From: Saccharofermentans sp.
GTDB lineage: Bacteria; Bacillota; Clostridia; Saccharofermentanales; Saccharofermentanaceae
Assembly (NCBI GenBank): GCA_024683485.1
Contig: JAIKYD010000107.1
Span: forward strand, 1 to 64,000
DNA length: 64,000 nucleotides
Direction: 5' to 3'
Below the pieces are notes generated by a model. It saw only the letters and a list, made by a program, of their open reading frames with translations, ran no database searches and was not told the DNA's origin. Below, piece by piece: positions 34,521 through 44,323 of this stretch. A program made the translations under genes and the position numbers. How positions within the stretch are numbered: position 1 is the stretch's first letter; each line of letters opens with the position of its first letter.

Positions 34521-35600
34521 TCAATTCATGCAGAATTTACCGCTATTGTTTACTGCTCCGCAGAAAGAACACTTCCATTCTTCAGGTCTTTGCACTCCGC
34601 ATTCCGGGCAGAACTTATCCCGGTTGCCTTTTTTTCCGCAAACAGCGCAGTCCCATGAATCAGGATCTGATGGGGCGGTGTTCTGCTGTACAGGCGAATT
34701 CACATTCGTAACAGGGGTCTGATTCAGAGGCATCGCATTCATAAAGCCCATCATTCCGAATGCATTGCCAGGATTCGTATGGTAGGGATAATACTTTTTT
34801 GTATCTATCTCCTTTATAGATTCAAATACCGATTTTGACGCAATATACTTAAGCAGTTCAAGCGTTTTGTCAGGATCTGTAAATATTCTTTCTTTCATCT
34901 TGCCAAATTGAAAGTAGGCTTCCCATTTACCCGGATCCACATAGGCTTCAGCAGGATTCTTGCACAACTCTTTAACCTTTTCCTTTATATCTGGAATAAG
35001 GTTATCCGGAACATTGTATTCGTTCTCGTTGATCCCCTCTCTGATAACAACATGTGCTTTGGCATTTAATATCCAGAAATGACTTGTCTCAGTATCGGGA
35101 AAGCACGTCCTTATAACAGATGTAGGTGTGTTGTCAGGACCGCAGTAGATCTGATGATATATCGTTTTCAGTTCAAAATCATCCGGCAGAGCGGGATTGG
35201 GATAGCAATAGTTTATCAGTCCTCTCTTATCCAAAGGGTTGCCGCACTCATCTTTTAATTCAGTCAGCATCCTGAGCATAAGCTCGTCATCAAAGTCGTA
35301 GTATCTGGTCCCCTGACCATCATCTATCTCAATTACCGCTGCAGTGTTTTTTCCGTTATGCTCGGTAATCATCATAGGAAAATGTCCAGGATGACTTCCT
35401 GTGGACTTTGATAAGACCTCATCCTTAAACCGTTCTACCCTTTCTTTGGAAACAGCATAATCCTGACCGCAGAATGTCAGAAGGTAAATATCATCCTTGA
35501 AATTGTAAAGACGCTGATCAGGATTCTCGGGGGTCCCTCCGCACACAATCATCCTGGCATTGTAATATGCAAGATCTCTGTATCCGATATAGATATTCAT
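34521..35600 (-). CDS. Uncharacterised protein with two C-terminal zinc ribbons
   Basis: The first 280 residues of this 359-residue protein (MNIYIGYRDLAYYNARMIVC to KYIASKSVFESIKEI) match nothing I can name. A Pro/Asn/Gln-rich linker follows, then two short zinc ribbons at the C-terminus: CAVCGKKGNRDKFCPECG and CSFCGAVNNSGKFC. The last ribbon ends two residues after its fourth Cys. The ribbons-at-the-end plan is shared with the SPFH protein at 26645. AGGAG lies 12 bases before the ATG. The gene is isolated. Confidence 0.6.
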   Translation of the reverse strand: MNIYIGYRDLAYYNARMIVCGGTPENPDQRLYNFKDDIYLLTFCGQDYAVSKERVERFKDEVLSKSTGSHPGHFPMMITEHNGKNTAAVIEIDDGQGTRYYDFDDELMLRMLTELKDECGNPLDKRGLINYCYPNPALPDDFELKTIYHQIYCGPDNTPTSVIRTCFPDTETSHFWILNAKAHVVIREGINENEYNVPDNLIPDIKEKVKELCKNPAEAYVDPGKWEAYFQFGKMKERIFTDPDKTLELLKYIASKSVFESIKEIDTKKYYPYHTNPGNAFGMMGFMNAMPLNQTPVTNVNSPVQQNTAPSDPDSWDCAVCGKKGNRDKFCPECGVQRPEEWKCSFCGAVNNSGKFCMN

Positions 35601-35829
35601 GATCCGGTACGCTCCTTTTCCTATAGCATAAAGATTTTTGATTATTCACTTTCCCATTATACAGTAAAGCCGGAAGAAAGCTCTCTTCTCACAATATATC
35701 TCCGCAAGTGCCCCTGCAGATAAAACTGTCATTGGAACAGGGAAATGTATTCCACATTTACGAAAATAAGGCATTATAACAATGTTAAACACCAAATAAA
35801 CTGGCTTTGACCGCGCTATAATTATCCCC

Positions 35830-36468
35830 ATGAAGTTCAAACTTGATATAAAGCGGATAATCGTTTGTTTTCTTGCAGTACTTGGAATGGGGTTCTTTCT
35901 CTCATTCCTGATGTTGTGCGGACTTGGCACAGACCCGTGTTCTTTTATGAACAAAGCGATCTCCCTCAGGATAGGCATGCTCTTTGGCACCTGGCAGCTG
36001 ATAATAAACTCTGTCATGCTCGTTATTGTTATTCTTTGGGACAGATCGAGCCTGGGGTTCGGAACCATCTTCAATATGGTGCTTGTCGGTTATTATGTGG
36101 ATTTCTTTGACTGGGTCTGGAGCAAGACGATACCGGATCACATCTTTACTGAAAATATAACCAGGTGGCCTATCTTCCTTGCGGCACTGCTGTGCTTTAT
36201 CTTCAGTGCGGCTGTTTATATCAATTCTGATATGGGAGTAGCTCCTTATGACGCACTGCCAAAGATCATTACACAAAAGGTTGCAGACAGATTCCCCCGG
36301 TTCCCCAAAATGCTGATCCGTATGGCCTGGGACTTCTCAGCTATTCTTGCAGGCATTCTTGCAGGAGGGACTCCTGTGGTCGGGATCATATTAATGGCGG
36401 TATTCTTAGGTCCTGCCATAAGTCTTGTCGGCAGGCTGTTCTTCAGCAAAAACAATAAGGACTTATAG
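35830..36468 (+). CDS. YczE/YitT-like membrane protein
   Basis: The 212-residue protein has five or six membrane segments and the two half-repeats of the YczE/YyaS family: GMGFFLSFLMLCGLGTDPCS near the start and AAVYINSDMGVAPYDALPKI in the second half. The function of the family is unknown; YczE in Bacillus influences surfactin production. No clear ribosome site precedes the ATG. A strong terminator follows. Confidence 0.8.
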   Translation: MKFKLDIKRIIVCFLAVLGMGFFLSFLMLCGLGTDPCSFMNKAISLRIGMLFGTWQLIINSVMLVIVILWDRSSLGFGTIFNMVLVGYYVDFFDWVWSKTIPDHIFTENITRWPIFLAALLCFIFSAAVYINSDMGVAPYDALPKIITQKVADRFPRFPKMLIRMAWDFSAILAGILAGGTPVVGIILMAVFLGPAISLVGRLFFSKNNKDL

Positions 36469-36476
36469 TGAAGGAA

Positions 36477-36518
36477 AAGAGGTTGTCACAAAATATTTCA
36501 GACAACCTCTTTCTTTTT
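36477..36518 (+). terminator. Terminator after the YczE-like gene
   Basis: AAGAGGTTGTC pairs perfectly with GACAACCTCTT over a 13-base loop, followed by TCTTTTT. Confidence 0.85.
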
Positions 36519-36550
36519 GAATTCATTGTTTTTTGAAGTCTCAAAACAAT

Positions 36551-37153
36551 TCAGGTCCCTGCCATATATATGTCAAAGAGTATCTTCGGCAGGATGAAAG
36601 TCGCGAAAAACAGTATTATCACTGCAATGCTGACCCAGACTGCCACGGTGATCCGTATCCTCTTCTTTGTCTTCTCCCGGTTCACTCTGCCCTTGAGCTG
36701 GAGTCCTGCCATGATAGTGTTGATCGAGAAGATACCGCTGGCCAGGATCAACAGAAATTGAGTCAGACTGAAGCTAATATTGAAAATATACATAATGAAA
36801 TAAACGATCATCGAGGCTATAGACACTATCATCATGCCCTGCCCGCAGATATATACCTTATTCAGGATCTTGGCCTTGTCAGCCTCAGTGTAGTCTGCCA
36901 CCATTTCCAAGGTTTCTTTTAAATCCTCATCCATTTTCTCACTCTTCCTTTCCCCGCTTATCAGTTCGCGGATGTCAATGTCATAAAAATCTGCCAGTTC
37001 TATCATCACACTGATATCCGGCATGGTATTTCCGTTTTCCCATCTTGAGATAGATCTTGATGAGACATTAAACTTGTCGGCCAGTTGTTCCTGTGATAAG
37101 TTATGCTCTTTTCTGAGTTCTTTAAGCAAAGCTCCTATCTTGACCTGGTCCAT
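36551..37153 (-). CDS. XRE-type HTH regulator with membrane tail
   Basis: Residues 1-65 form the DNA-binding domain (LRKEHNLSQEQLADKFNVSS, SISRWENGNTMPDIS). Residues about 100-200 contain three membrane segments with a short basic loop. It has the same plan as the 9178-9729 regulator. GAAAGGAGG precedes the ATG at good distance. An imperfect inverted repeat GCGAAAACA / TGTTTTTCGC lies upstream (about 37190-37240), but it could be chance. No target gene is adjacent on this strand. Confidence 0.85.
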   Translation of the reverse strand: MDQVKIGALLKELRKEHNLSQEQLADKFNVSSRSISRWENGNTMPDISVMIELADFYDIDIRELISGERKSEKMDEDLKETLEMVADYTEADKAKILNKVYICGQGMMIVSIASMIVYFIMYIFNISFSLTQFLLILASGIFSINTIMAGLQLKGRVNREKTKKRIRITVAVWVSIAVIILFFATFILPKILFDIYMAGT

Positions 37154-37349
37154 ATCTGACCTCCTTTCGGGGAAATCCTATCATCAGCCACGGGCGAAAA
37201 ACACGACAGAGAGTGAGAGAATGCATGTTTTCGCGACCTGACAGCGGTGTCTGGTATATATTATCACAGCAAAACAGCGGCTTATCCGGCTGTAAACAGG
37301 ACATCGGAGTCCGGAATGTCCCTGGAACCCATTTTTCTGAATATATCTG

Positions 37350-38366
37350 TCAACGGCTTACTGCATCTATAACGCCCTGAATGATCTCAGGATTAGGATA
37401 ACCTTTACCTTCTTTACCCTTGATGCCGTAGAGCATTGCATAAGCAAAATTGTCAGCCATGCATTCCTCAGGGTCGATCACATAATCTGTATTGGTTCCG
37501 AAAACATCATCAAAGTTAGATGCCTGTTCCTTAGTGTAATAAGTATCTGAACCGTCAACCGGAACAAGAACAACCATCTTCCAGGGATCTGATGATGAAC
37601 GGGATTCCTCATAGTCCATTGTTGTAAACCATGCAGCAAAGCAATCAACTTCTTTTCCGTCAATAACAAAGGTTGCATACGAATCGTGATGCTCAACATC
37701 AGGATTGCTGAGATAGCGCTCGAGAACACTGGGCGGCAGCTCAAAATCCGAGTCAGCAACCGTGAAATTAATAAGAGAATACATCTGTGCCCTGAATTCA
37801 GGATTGCATCTTGTCAGGCAATGGAAAAATTCATGCCATAATAACTCTTCAAAATATTCAGAAAAGCCCGGAATGATGTCCAAAATACTGTATGTTGTAA
37901 CGATAGTGGAATTAAGATAGATCTGTGTACCGTGAGTGTATCCGCTGTTTCCCATCTCCACAGACATGTCTGACTTAATGAATACTATCTCATCAACTTC
38001 AGGAAGCACATAATTATTTCTCGCGAGTGTTCTGGCCATTTTCGCAAGTTTACGGTCTATGAAGTATTTCTCGGTAAGAGTAAAACTCCTGATCTCATTG
38101 GATGAAACATCCAATAATTCATCCATTGTCGCGCCGCTCTTTTCAAGCCTGTATTCAATATCATTCCGTGTAAAGTTAGAATAATAATCTGTATTTGAAA
38201 GTATAAGTTCTTTTCCTTCCTTTGCTGAAGCAAAGCGGTGCGGGATCTTATGCGCATATATCTCTGTTATACAAACATCAACTGCAAACAGAACCACGAT
38301 TGATACAGCGATTATAAGAAATAGTCTTCCAACTACCTTTTTCTTACTCTTATTACCCTTGCTCAT
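37350..38366 (-). CDS. Membrane-anchored zincin-like metallopeptidase candidate
   Basis: The 338-residue protein has one N-terminal membrane segment (residues 12-34). Its outside domain carries a zincin motif HEFFH (His178-Glu179, His182) in EELLWHEFFHCLTRC. The rest does not match a peptidase family I know. A third metal ligand cannot be assigned with confidence; Asp/Glu residues follow in FTVADSDFELP. If active it would be a surface metallopeptidase. No gene on this strand is close enough to suggest an operon. Confidence 0.6.
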   Translation of the reverse strand: MSKGNKSKKKVVGRLFLIIAVSIVVLFAVDVCITEIYAHKIPHRFASAKEGKELILSNTDYYSNFTRNDIEYRLEKSGATMDELLDVSSNEIRSFTLTEKYFIDRKLAKMARTLARNNYVLPEVDEIVFIKSDMSVEMGNSGYTHGTQIYLNSTIVTTYSILDIIPGFSEYFEELLWHEFFHCLTRCNPEFRAQMYSLINFTVADSDFELPPSVLERYLSNPDVEHHDSYATFVIDGKEVDCFAAWFTTMDYEESRSSSDPWKMVVLVPVDGSDTYYTKEQASNFDDVFGTNTDYVIDPEECMADNFAYAMLYGIKGKEGKGYPNPEIIQGVIDAVSR

Positions 38367-38410
38367 AAACTATTTCCCCGTATTTATACAATTCTCTTTT
38401 CGATTGCCAG

Positions 38411-39202
38411 TTATTCTACACCTAGACAATTCATTTTCAACCATTGAGCCACACCATCTTCATCATTTGAAAGTGTTATCTCATCAGCTGCATCTGCGGC
38501 TTCCTTCACAGCATTGGAAACAGCTATTCCTTTGCCGCACATTTTCAACATCTCCACGTCATTGCTGTCATCTCCGAACGCTGCAAAATCTCCGGTGCTT
38601 ATCCCGCTTATCTTTGACAGCTCAGATATGGCGGCTGTCTTGCCCGAGCCTTCAGGCAGGAATGAATACCAGTTTTCTCCACGGTAACATTGGAGTCTGC
38701 ATCCTGTTTGTTCTGATATAGTCCTTGCTATCGTCTCATCCTGCAATTCAGCAACTATCTTGTTAGCCCTGACATTAAGATCAGAAGAGTAATCGTTATA
38801 TACAGCTTTATGAAGCCTCTCTGATTCAGCAATATGCAGACTGTTCCAGTAAACAGTCTTGCCGTGAGCAACTGTTATTTCAGATCCGGGAACCGCTTTC
38901 AGAAGGCTTTTCACGATCAGGTCAGTTTCTTCTTCAGAAAATTCACAGGAATATAAACACTTGTTATCAGAATGGATCAATGTACCATCCGTGGTTATCT
39001 CATAGTCAGGCTTTAATAACTCTATGTATTTCTCAGCCCCGATCCAGTATCTTGCAGTAGCTATTGCGAAAAGAACACCTTTACTTCTGCATTCCTGCAA
39101 TACACGGAGCGTATTCTCCGATATACTGCCGTTCTGTCTTAACAATGTGTGATCAAGATCTGTAAGAATAAGTCTGATCATATTAGGCTGCCTGTTCTCC
39201 AT
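38411..39202 (-). CDS. Cof-type HAD-IIB phosphatase
   Basis: The 263-residue protein has HAD motif 1 LTDLDHTLL with the nucleophile Asp, motif 2 at FAIATAR, the Lys region in GSGKTAAISEL and motif 4 GDDSNDVEML. The C2-type cap lies between about 85 and 185. Such enzymes dephosphorylate sugar phosphates or flavin precursors. Translation may start at MIRLILTDLD, eight codons after the first ATG. Confidence 0.88.
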   Translation of the reverse strand: MENRQPNMIRLILTDLDHTLLRQNGSISENTLRVLQECRSKGVLFAIATARYWIGAEKYIELLKPDYEITTDGTLIHSDNKCLYSCEFSEEETDLIVKSLLKAVPGSEITVAHGKTVYWNSLHIAESERLHKAVYNDYSSDLNVRANKIVAELQDETIARTISEQTGCRLQCYRGENWYSFLPEGSGKTAAISELSKISGISTGDFAAFGDDSNDVEMLKMCGKGIAVSNAVKEAADAADEITLSNDEDGVAQWLKMNCLGVE

Positions 39203-39336
39203 TTATATGTTTTCTGCCGGGCCTCCAGACAGGATTAATTATATCCCGATGAATGTAATACTCCAAAATTGCCTTTCCATCCCTGTGCCTCCAAACCCTG
39301 AAAAATAAAAAACCACAGGGAAAATGTAAAAAAGTC

Positions 39337-39365
39337 TTGTTTTCAAGGTACATGATTTATATAAT
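39337..39365 (+). promoter_or_regulatory. Strong sigma-A promoter of the HU gene
   Basis: TTGTTT (39337-39342) and a perfect TATAAT (39360-39365) are separated by 17 bases, about 45 bases upstream of the HU start. Confidence 0.8.
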
Positions 39366-39417
39366 CGCTTTTGTCGGTTATCCGGCAAAGCAATTCATTA
39401 TATTGGAGGTTCTATTC

Positions 39418-39717
39418 ATGAATAGACAGGAATTAGTTGATGCAATGGCAGCTAAGGCTGGTATTTCCAAGGCAGCAGCGGATGCAGCAGTTAAGGCTTT
39501 CATCGAGGTAGTTGGTGATGAGCTCCAGAACGGCGGCAAGGTTTCTCTCGTAGGCTTCGGTTCTTTCGAGACAACAAAGAGAGCTGCTAGAACAGGCCGT
39601 AACCCTCAGACAGGCGCTGCTACAAAGATCGCAGCTTGCACAGCTCCTAAGTTCAAGGCTGGTAAGGCTCTTAAGGATCAGGTTAACACAAAGCCTTCCA
39701 AGAAGTGCAAGAAGTAA
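39418..39717 (+). CDS. DNA-binding protein HU
   Basis: The 99-residue protein is a typical HU: MNRQELVDAMAAKAGISKAA, then GGKVSLVGFGSFETTKRAAR with the DNA-bending arm RTGRNPQTGAATKIAA, and a Lys-rich tail. It coats and bends DNA as a dimer. TGGAGG lies 9 bases before the ATG. Codon choice is clearly narrower than in its neighbours (AAG for Lys, GCT/GCA for Ala), a sign of high expression. It has its own promoter and terminator. Confidence 0.95.
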   Translation: MNRQELVDAMAAKAGISKAAADAAVKAFIEVVGDELQNGGKVSLVGFGSFETTKRAARTGRNPQTGAATKIAACTAPKFKAGKALKDQVNTKPSKKCKK

Positions 39718-39745
39718 TTCTTATCTACTGAATATGGGTTAAAAG

Positions 39746-39776
39746 AGGGCTGTCCGGTCGGGCAGCCCTTATTTAT
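39746..39776. terminator. Terminator between HU and the hybrid kinase
   Basis: AGGGCTGTCC pairs with GGGCAGCCCT (with a G-U pair) and TTATTT follows on the plus strand. AAAA precedes the stem, so it can also serve minus-strand transcripts. Confidence 0.75.
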
Positions 39777-42005
39777 CATTCATTTTTGCAGCCTGTCTTA
39801 TCCACCCATTCCCAGATGAGCTCCTCAAGTGTCTGATACAGGCGTTCGGGATCAACAGGCTTTGTAAGATGGGCGTTCATACCCACCTGCAGTGAACGCT
39901 GAACATCCTCATCAAAAGCATTGGCTGTCATGGCAATAATCGGGACCATAGCCGCATCAGCCCTGTCAAGTGCACGTATCCTTTCCGTTGCCTCAAGTCC
40001 GTCCATCTCAGGCATCCGGATATCCATCAATATTGCGTCATAATGATTCAGTTCGCTCGCTGCAAACTTCTCGAGAGCAATTCTGCCGTTCTCGGCATGA
40101 TCAATAATAGCGCCCTTTATTCTGAGCAGTTCTTTCATGATCTCCGCATTTATCAATACATCTTCGGCAAGAAGAATGTTCCTGTTAACAAGCTCCACAC
40201 GCTGTTTCTCCCGGAAGAGCGACATATTGTTTTTGCGCGCGACACGCTCAAATTCACCGATTACGTTTGATGCGAAAAGCGGCTTTGCAAGGAAACTGTC
40301 AACACCGATGTGAAGAGCATCGTCCATGATTTCATCCCAATTAAATGATGTGAGTATGATTATCGTTGTTTCCCTGCTGTAAAGCTTTCTTATTTCCTTT
40401 GCAACTTCTATGCCGTCCATATCCGGCATCTTCCAGTCAAGGAGCACAAGATTATACGGTTCGTGTTTTGTATGCTGAACCTCGAGCATATGAAGAGCGG
40501 TATTCCCGTCCAGACAAGTATCTGCCTTGATGCCGGCTTCATCCAGTACGATCCTCGCGTGCTCAGCAGCAATTTCCTCATCATCAACCACAAGGACACG
40601 CATATCATTCGGGTTAATGAAATAATCATTGACACTTTCCTGATCACAGTTCTTGAGGGTAACGATAACTGTAAACTCAGTTCCGCCTCCCTTCTCTGAT
40701 TCTACGGAGATCGAGCCGTTCATGATCTCAACGATATTCTTAGTTATGGCCATTCCCAGTCCGGTACTGCCATATTTGTTGGTCCTTCCGTTATCTTCCT
40801 GCGTAAACGTGTCAAACACCTTCGGAATAAATGATTCATCCATTCCGATTCCAGTATCCTTTATCGTAAATTTCAGTGTTGATTTATCTTCAAATACAGC
40901 CGTGCGTTCAACGATCAAAGTCACTTCACCGGGAGCATCCGTGAATTTTATGGCATTGCTCAAAATATTGATCAGCACCTGCTTAAGCTTCATGTCATCG
41001 CCGATATAAGAATCCGACACACCACCGAAAACCTTGCATTCATATCTCAGACCTTTATCACTGCACTGGGTCATGACCATAACATTGATCTGTTCCAAAA
41101 ACGACCTGAAAGAGAAAATCTCATTTCTGAGTACCATCTTTCCTGATTCAATACGGCTCATATCAAGGATATCGTTTATCAGCCCGAGAAGATGTCTGGC
41201 ACTTCCACCGATCTTTTCAAGGTACTCTCTTGTATCCTGGGCGAGGTCTTCCCTTCTGAGAGCCAGGCTGTCAAGTCCTATAATTGCATTCATAGGGGTT
41301 CTGATCTCATGGCTCATGTTTGACAGGAATGAAGTCTTTGCCTTGTTAGCCTCTTCTGCAGCCTTAAGAGCCTCACCCAGAGCGCGGCTTCTTGCCATAT
41401 CCTCACGCATCTCGGCATCTATGTTCGTCAATCCCAATCCGACAGCGTGAACTATATGGTCGTCCCGGTCCTCCGCGTGCCGCACGGTAACAGACACCTT
41501 CATCAAGATCAAGATCAACGTGATAGACGCTCCTGTAGTCTGAGGCAAGCGCGGTTATCATCTTATCCTGCTGCTCCCGCCTGACCTTTTCACTTATCAG
41601 CTGTTCTTTTAAATTTTTGCGTTCCTCAAGATCATGTTGTTCGGTTATATCCGCTATGAATACATAGTATATTCCACCGTAGTTATCAGTCTCGGTATAG
41701 TGTCCGTAATCATCGACCCAGCGAACAGCACCATCCTTACGGATAATACGGTATTCGACGTGATCCAGATTCTTACCGCTCGTCCTTATCTGATCATTTA
41801 CCGAATCCGTAACTGCGGCATAATCATCAGGATGGAGCATTCCTTTGAAAGTATTGCCCGTAAGTGCCTTGAAATCTTCAATATTGTCACAGCCAAACAG
41901 ATTTATGGTTGCATCATTAGCGTAAATAAGCTCTTCATTTCCTTCCGCTTTGTAAATAAAGAACCCGCCCGGCATATGCCGTCCGATCTCTTCGATAATA
42001 TGCAT
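39776..42005 (-). pseudogene. PAS-hybrid histidine kinase broken by an internal out-of-frame deletion
   Basis: The first frame (42005 to 41403) encodes a PAS domain (YANDATINLFGCDNIEDFKA, MLHPDDYAAVTDSV) and VYHVDLDLDEGVCYRAA, then loses homology. A second frame picks up at about 41490 with RHAEDRDDHIVHAVGLG. It continues through HisKA (SFLSNMSHEIRTPMNAIIGL), HATPase (GSTGLGMAITKNIVEIMNG) and two receiver domains (LVLLDWKMPDMDG and AILMDIRMPEMDG) to 39776. In relatives about 60-70 residues separate CYRA from RHPEDRDD, so a deletion near 41475-41490 removed them and shifted the frame. The kinase half has no clear start of its own. Confidence 0.75.
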
Positions 42006-42233
42006 TGTCTGTTCATTTAATTCGAAATTTTAGCCAAACATGTGGTTTCTCCTGATCAATGCGGATCGTATTATGCTATGAATCTTCCTGGTTGATTGCT
42101 GCCGCTCTCATGATTCATTATACAGCAAAGCCCCTGGAGTTATCCTTTCACGGTTAACCTGCAACTTTTATTCTTTTCTCAATGTATATATAGTATAAAA
42201 ACAGAAACATGTTCATATATGGGAAAATATCTT

Positions 42234-43373
42234 ATGAGGAAAATAATCGCGGTAATAATGGCTGGAAGTATACTTTTCGCTGCTTCAGCATGCGATGCAA
42301 AAACAGATCAGTCAAACTATTCCCTTGTGACAGAAGCAACGGAAACCAAGGCCGTGTATGGCTTTGAGGATGAGTCTTCTGATAATTCATCCGAATATAC
42401 AGTTGCTGATGAAGACAAGGCCCAAAAGGTGATCCGGAGTCCGCACAACAATCTTCTCGGAATCGAAAAAATAGTTCTGTTTGAGAACAGAGCCACCGCT
42501 GTTTTCGATAAGAAAACCAATGATAAGACAACGGGATTCCTTAAAGGCGGAAATGCCGGGATCCAGTATCTCTGGTTCAGCTTCAACAACTTAAGTCCGC
42601 TGGAGACTGTATACAATGTATCTGAGGATGAAGATAAATACATTCTGGAAGCCTCCTGCGGATATCAGAAATCAGATCTTATCGACCCTGACCGGGAAGT
42701 TAAGATCGTCGATCTATTTGTTAAGGGAATGGATGATTCAATATATATCGCCATCTACGGTGATGATCTTGAACTGAATCTTTATAAAGCAAACTACGAC
42801 ACATATACACATTATTTTGATTCAGCAGAAAACAAGTGGAATAAAGTCACTGCGGATATATATAAGCCGGAGGACGATTCGGATACCGGAATATCGGTTT
42901 CATATTCGCTTGGTCTTGAGAATCCCTGGTCCGGTGAAGTAACAGATGAAAACAGCGGTATCAAATATGTGATCAGAAACTTTGGACATTATCTTGATGT
43001 AGAGATCGAGAATACTACAGAAGAAACAAAGATCATCGGAGGAACGCGATATCTGCAAAGAGTAAAAGACAGTATGCTTATCGATCTGGGAAGAGACGGG
43101 CGTGAATTGACGCTTGTGGACAAAAAAGTCAAAGACATGTCAAAGGTTTTGATCTGGGACATTACAAGTGACGATCCTGATATGCCATATAATCTTTCTG
43201 AACATCCTGATATTGAATTAAATGAGAACGGGACTGCCAGTATCGGACCAGGTCAGAGGTACTACGTGCAAATACTGGTCCTTGATTTTGATGCCGACAA
43301 AGACGGCATGTACCGGATGACATTAGGCGATGTGACTATGGATTTCAAGACCCGCTGGGATATGATCTGGTAA
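42234..43373 (+). CDS. Lipoprotein of unknown function
   Basis: The 379-residue precursor has a signal peptide with lipobox FAASAC and a Thr/Ser/Glu-rich spacer. A large beta-rich domain follows (IEKIVLFENRATAVFDKKTN, DLFVKGMDDSIYIAIYGDDL, IGPGQRYYVQILVLDFD). No family could be assigned. The ATG at 42234 fits the signal peptide better than one five codons earlier. It lies alone upstream of the BceAB genes, 188 bases away. Confidence 0.65.
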   Translation: MRKIIAVIMAGSILFAASACDAKTDQSNYSLVTEATETKAVYGFEDESSDNSSEYTVADEDKAQKVIRSPHNNLLGIEKIVLFENRATAVFDKKTNDKTTGFLKGGNAGIQYLWFSFNNLSPLETVYNVSEDEDKYILEASCGYQKSDLIDPDREVKIVDLFVKGMDDSIYIAIYGDDLELNLYKANYDTYTHYFDSAENKWNKVTADIYKPEDDSDTGISVSYSLGLENPWSGEVTDENSGIKYVIRNFGHYLDVEIENTTEETKIIGGTRYLQRVKDSMLIDLGRDGRELTLVDKKVKDMSKVLIWDITSDDPDMPYNLSEHPDIELNENGTASIGPGQRYYVQILVLDFDADKDGMYRMTLGDVTMDFKTRWDMIW

Positions 43374-43464
43374 CAGGTCACCCGTTACACCCTACAGTTA
43401 AAGAGCAGCGCTGATCAGATATTCTCCGGTCAAATTGACTTCTTTTATTGCTTATACGAAAATG

Positions 43465-43478
43465 TGACAAACTTGTTA
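43465..43478 (+). promoter_or_regulatory. BceR-like response-regulator site upstream of bceAB
   Basis: TGACA-AACT-TGTTA matches the inverted repeat TNACA-N4-TGTNA described for BceR-type regulators of antimicrobial-peptide exporters. It lies about 45 bases before a TATACT -10-like motif (43523-43528) that has no good -35, as expected for an activated promoter. Confidence 0.55.
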
Positions 43479-43561
43479 GATTTGCGTAAGCAGATGCTAA
43501 GGAATGGACCGGCTTGTAATTCTATACTGAGCCCATAGATTATGGAAAGGACAATTGAATT

Positions 43562-44323
43562 ATGAGTCTGCTCGAAGTAAAAAGCATCAGAAAAGTATAT
43601 AAAACAAGATTCGGCGGTGCCTCTGTGGAAGCACTGAAGAATGTAAGTTTTACAGTCGAGAAGGGTGAGTATGTTGCCATCATGGGCGAGTCCGGATCAG
43701 GCAAGACAACTCTTCTGAATATCCTTGCCGCACTTGATAAGGCAACAGAGGGAACCGTAATCCTTGACGGTATGAACCTTACAAAAGTTAAGGACAAGGA
43801 CGTTGCTATGTTCAGACGGGACAACCTTGGTTATGTTTTCCAGGACTTCAATCTCCTTGATACATTCTCTCTTGAGGACAATATCTACCTTCCGCTGGTT
43901 CTCGCAGGCAAAAAACATAACGAGATGAAGGAACGGCTTGATAAGATCGCCTCCACATTGGGAATAGATGATATTTTAAAGAAATATCCTTATGAGGTTT
44001 CCGGAGGTCAAAAACAGAGAGCGGCTGTTGCTAGGGCTCTTATAACAAATCCGCGTATAATCCTTGCTGATGAGCCAACCGGCGCGTTGGATTCCAAGTC
44101 ATCTGATGAACTTTTATCGCTGTTTAAGCAAGTCAACAAAATGGGCCAGACTATCCTTATGGTTACTCACTCCACAAAGGCGGCCTCCAACGCTTCGCGT
44201 GTTCTTTTCATTAAGGACGGTGTGATCTTCCATCAGATCTATAAAGGCGAATGCACAGATCAGCAGATGTATCAGAAGATCGGTGATACTTTGAATCTCC
44301 TTGCACAGGGAGGTGAAAGATAA
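43562..44323 (+). CDS. BceA-type ABC transporter ATP-binding protein
   Basis: The 253-residue protein has Walker A GESGSGKTTLLN, the Q-loop in GYVFQDFNLLDT, signature VSGGQKQRAAVARAL, Walker B RIILADEPTGALD and the H-loop VTHSTKAA. It belongs to the MacB/LolD/BceA group that powers FtsX-like permeases. It overlaps the permease gene by one base (TAATG). Together they should remove peptide antibiotics such as bacitracin from their lipid targets. The usual BceRS genes are not adjacent. Confidence 0.93.
   Translation: MSLLEVKSIRKVYKTRFGGASVEALKNVSFTVEKGEYVAIMGESGSGKTTLLNILAALDKATEGTVILDGMNLTKVKDKDVAMFRRDNLGYVFQDFNLLDTFSLEDNIYLPLVLAGKKHNEMKERLDKIASTLGIDDILKKYPYEVSGGQKQRAAVARALITNPRIILADEPTGALDSKSSDELLSLFKQVNKMGQTILMVTHSTKAASNASRVLFIKDGVIFHQIYKGECTDQQMYQKIGDTLNLLAQGGER

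Noticed and set aside
35646-36074. Minus-strand open frame opposite the YczE-like gene
   Set aside because: The plus-strand product has clear family repeats and membrane segments; the minus frame is a shadow.
37190-37240. Inverted repeat GCGAAAACA / TGTTTTTCGC upstream of the HTH gene as an operator
   Set aside because: The arms differ by one inserted base and the loop is long; kept only as a remark because there is no second copy in the window.
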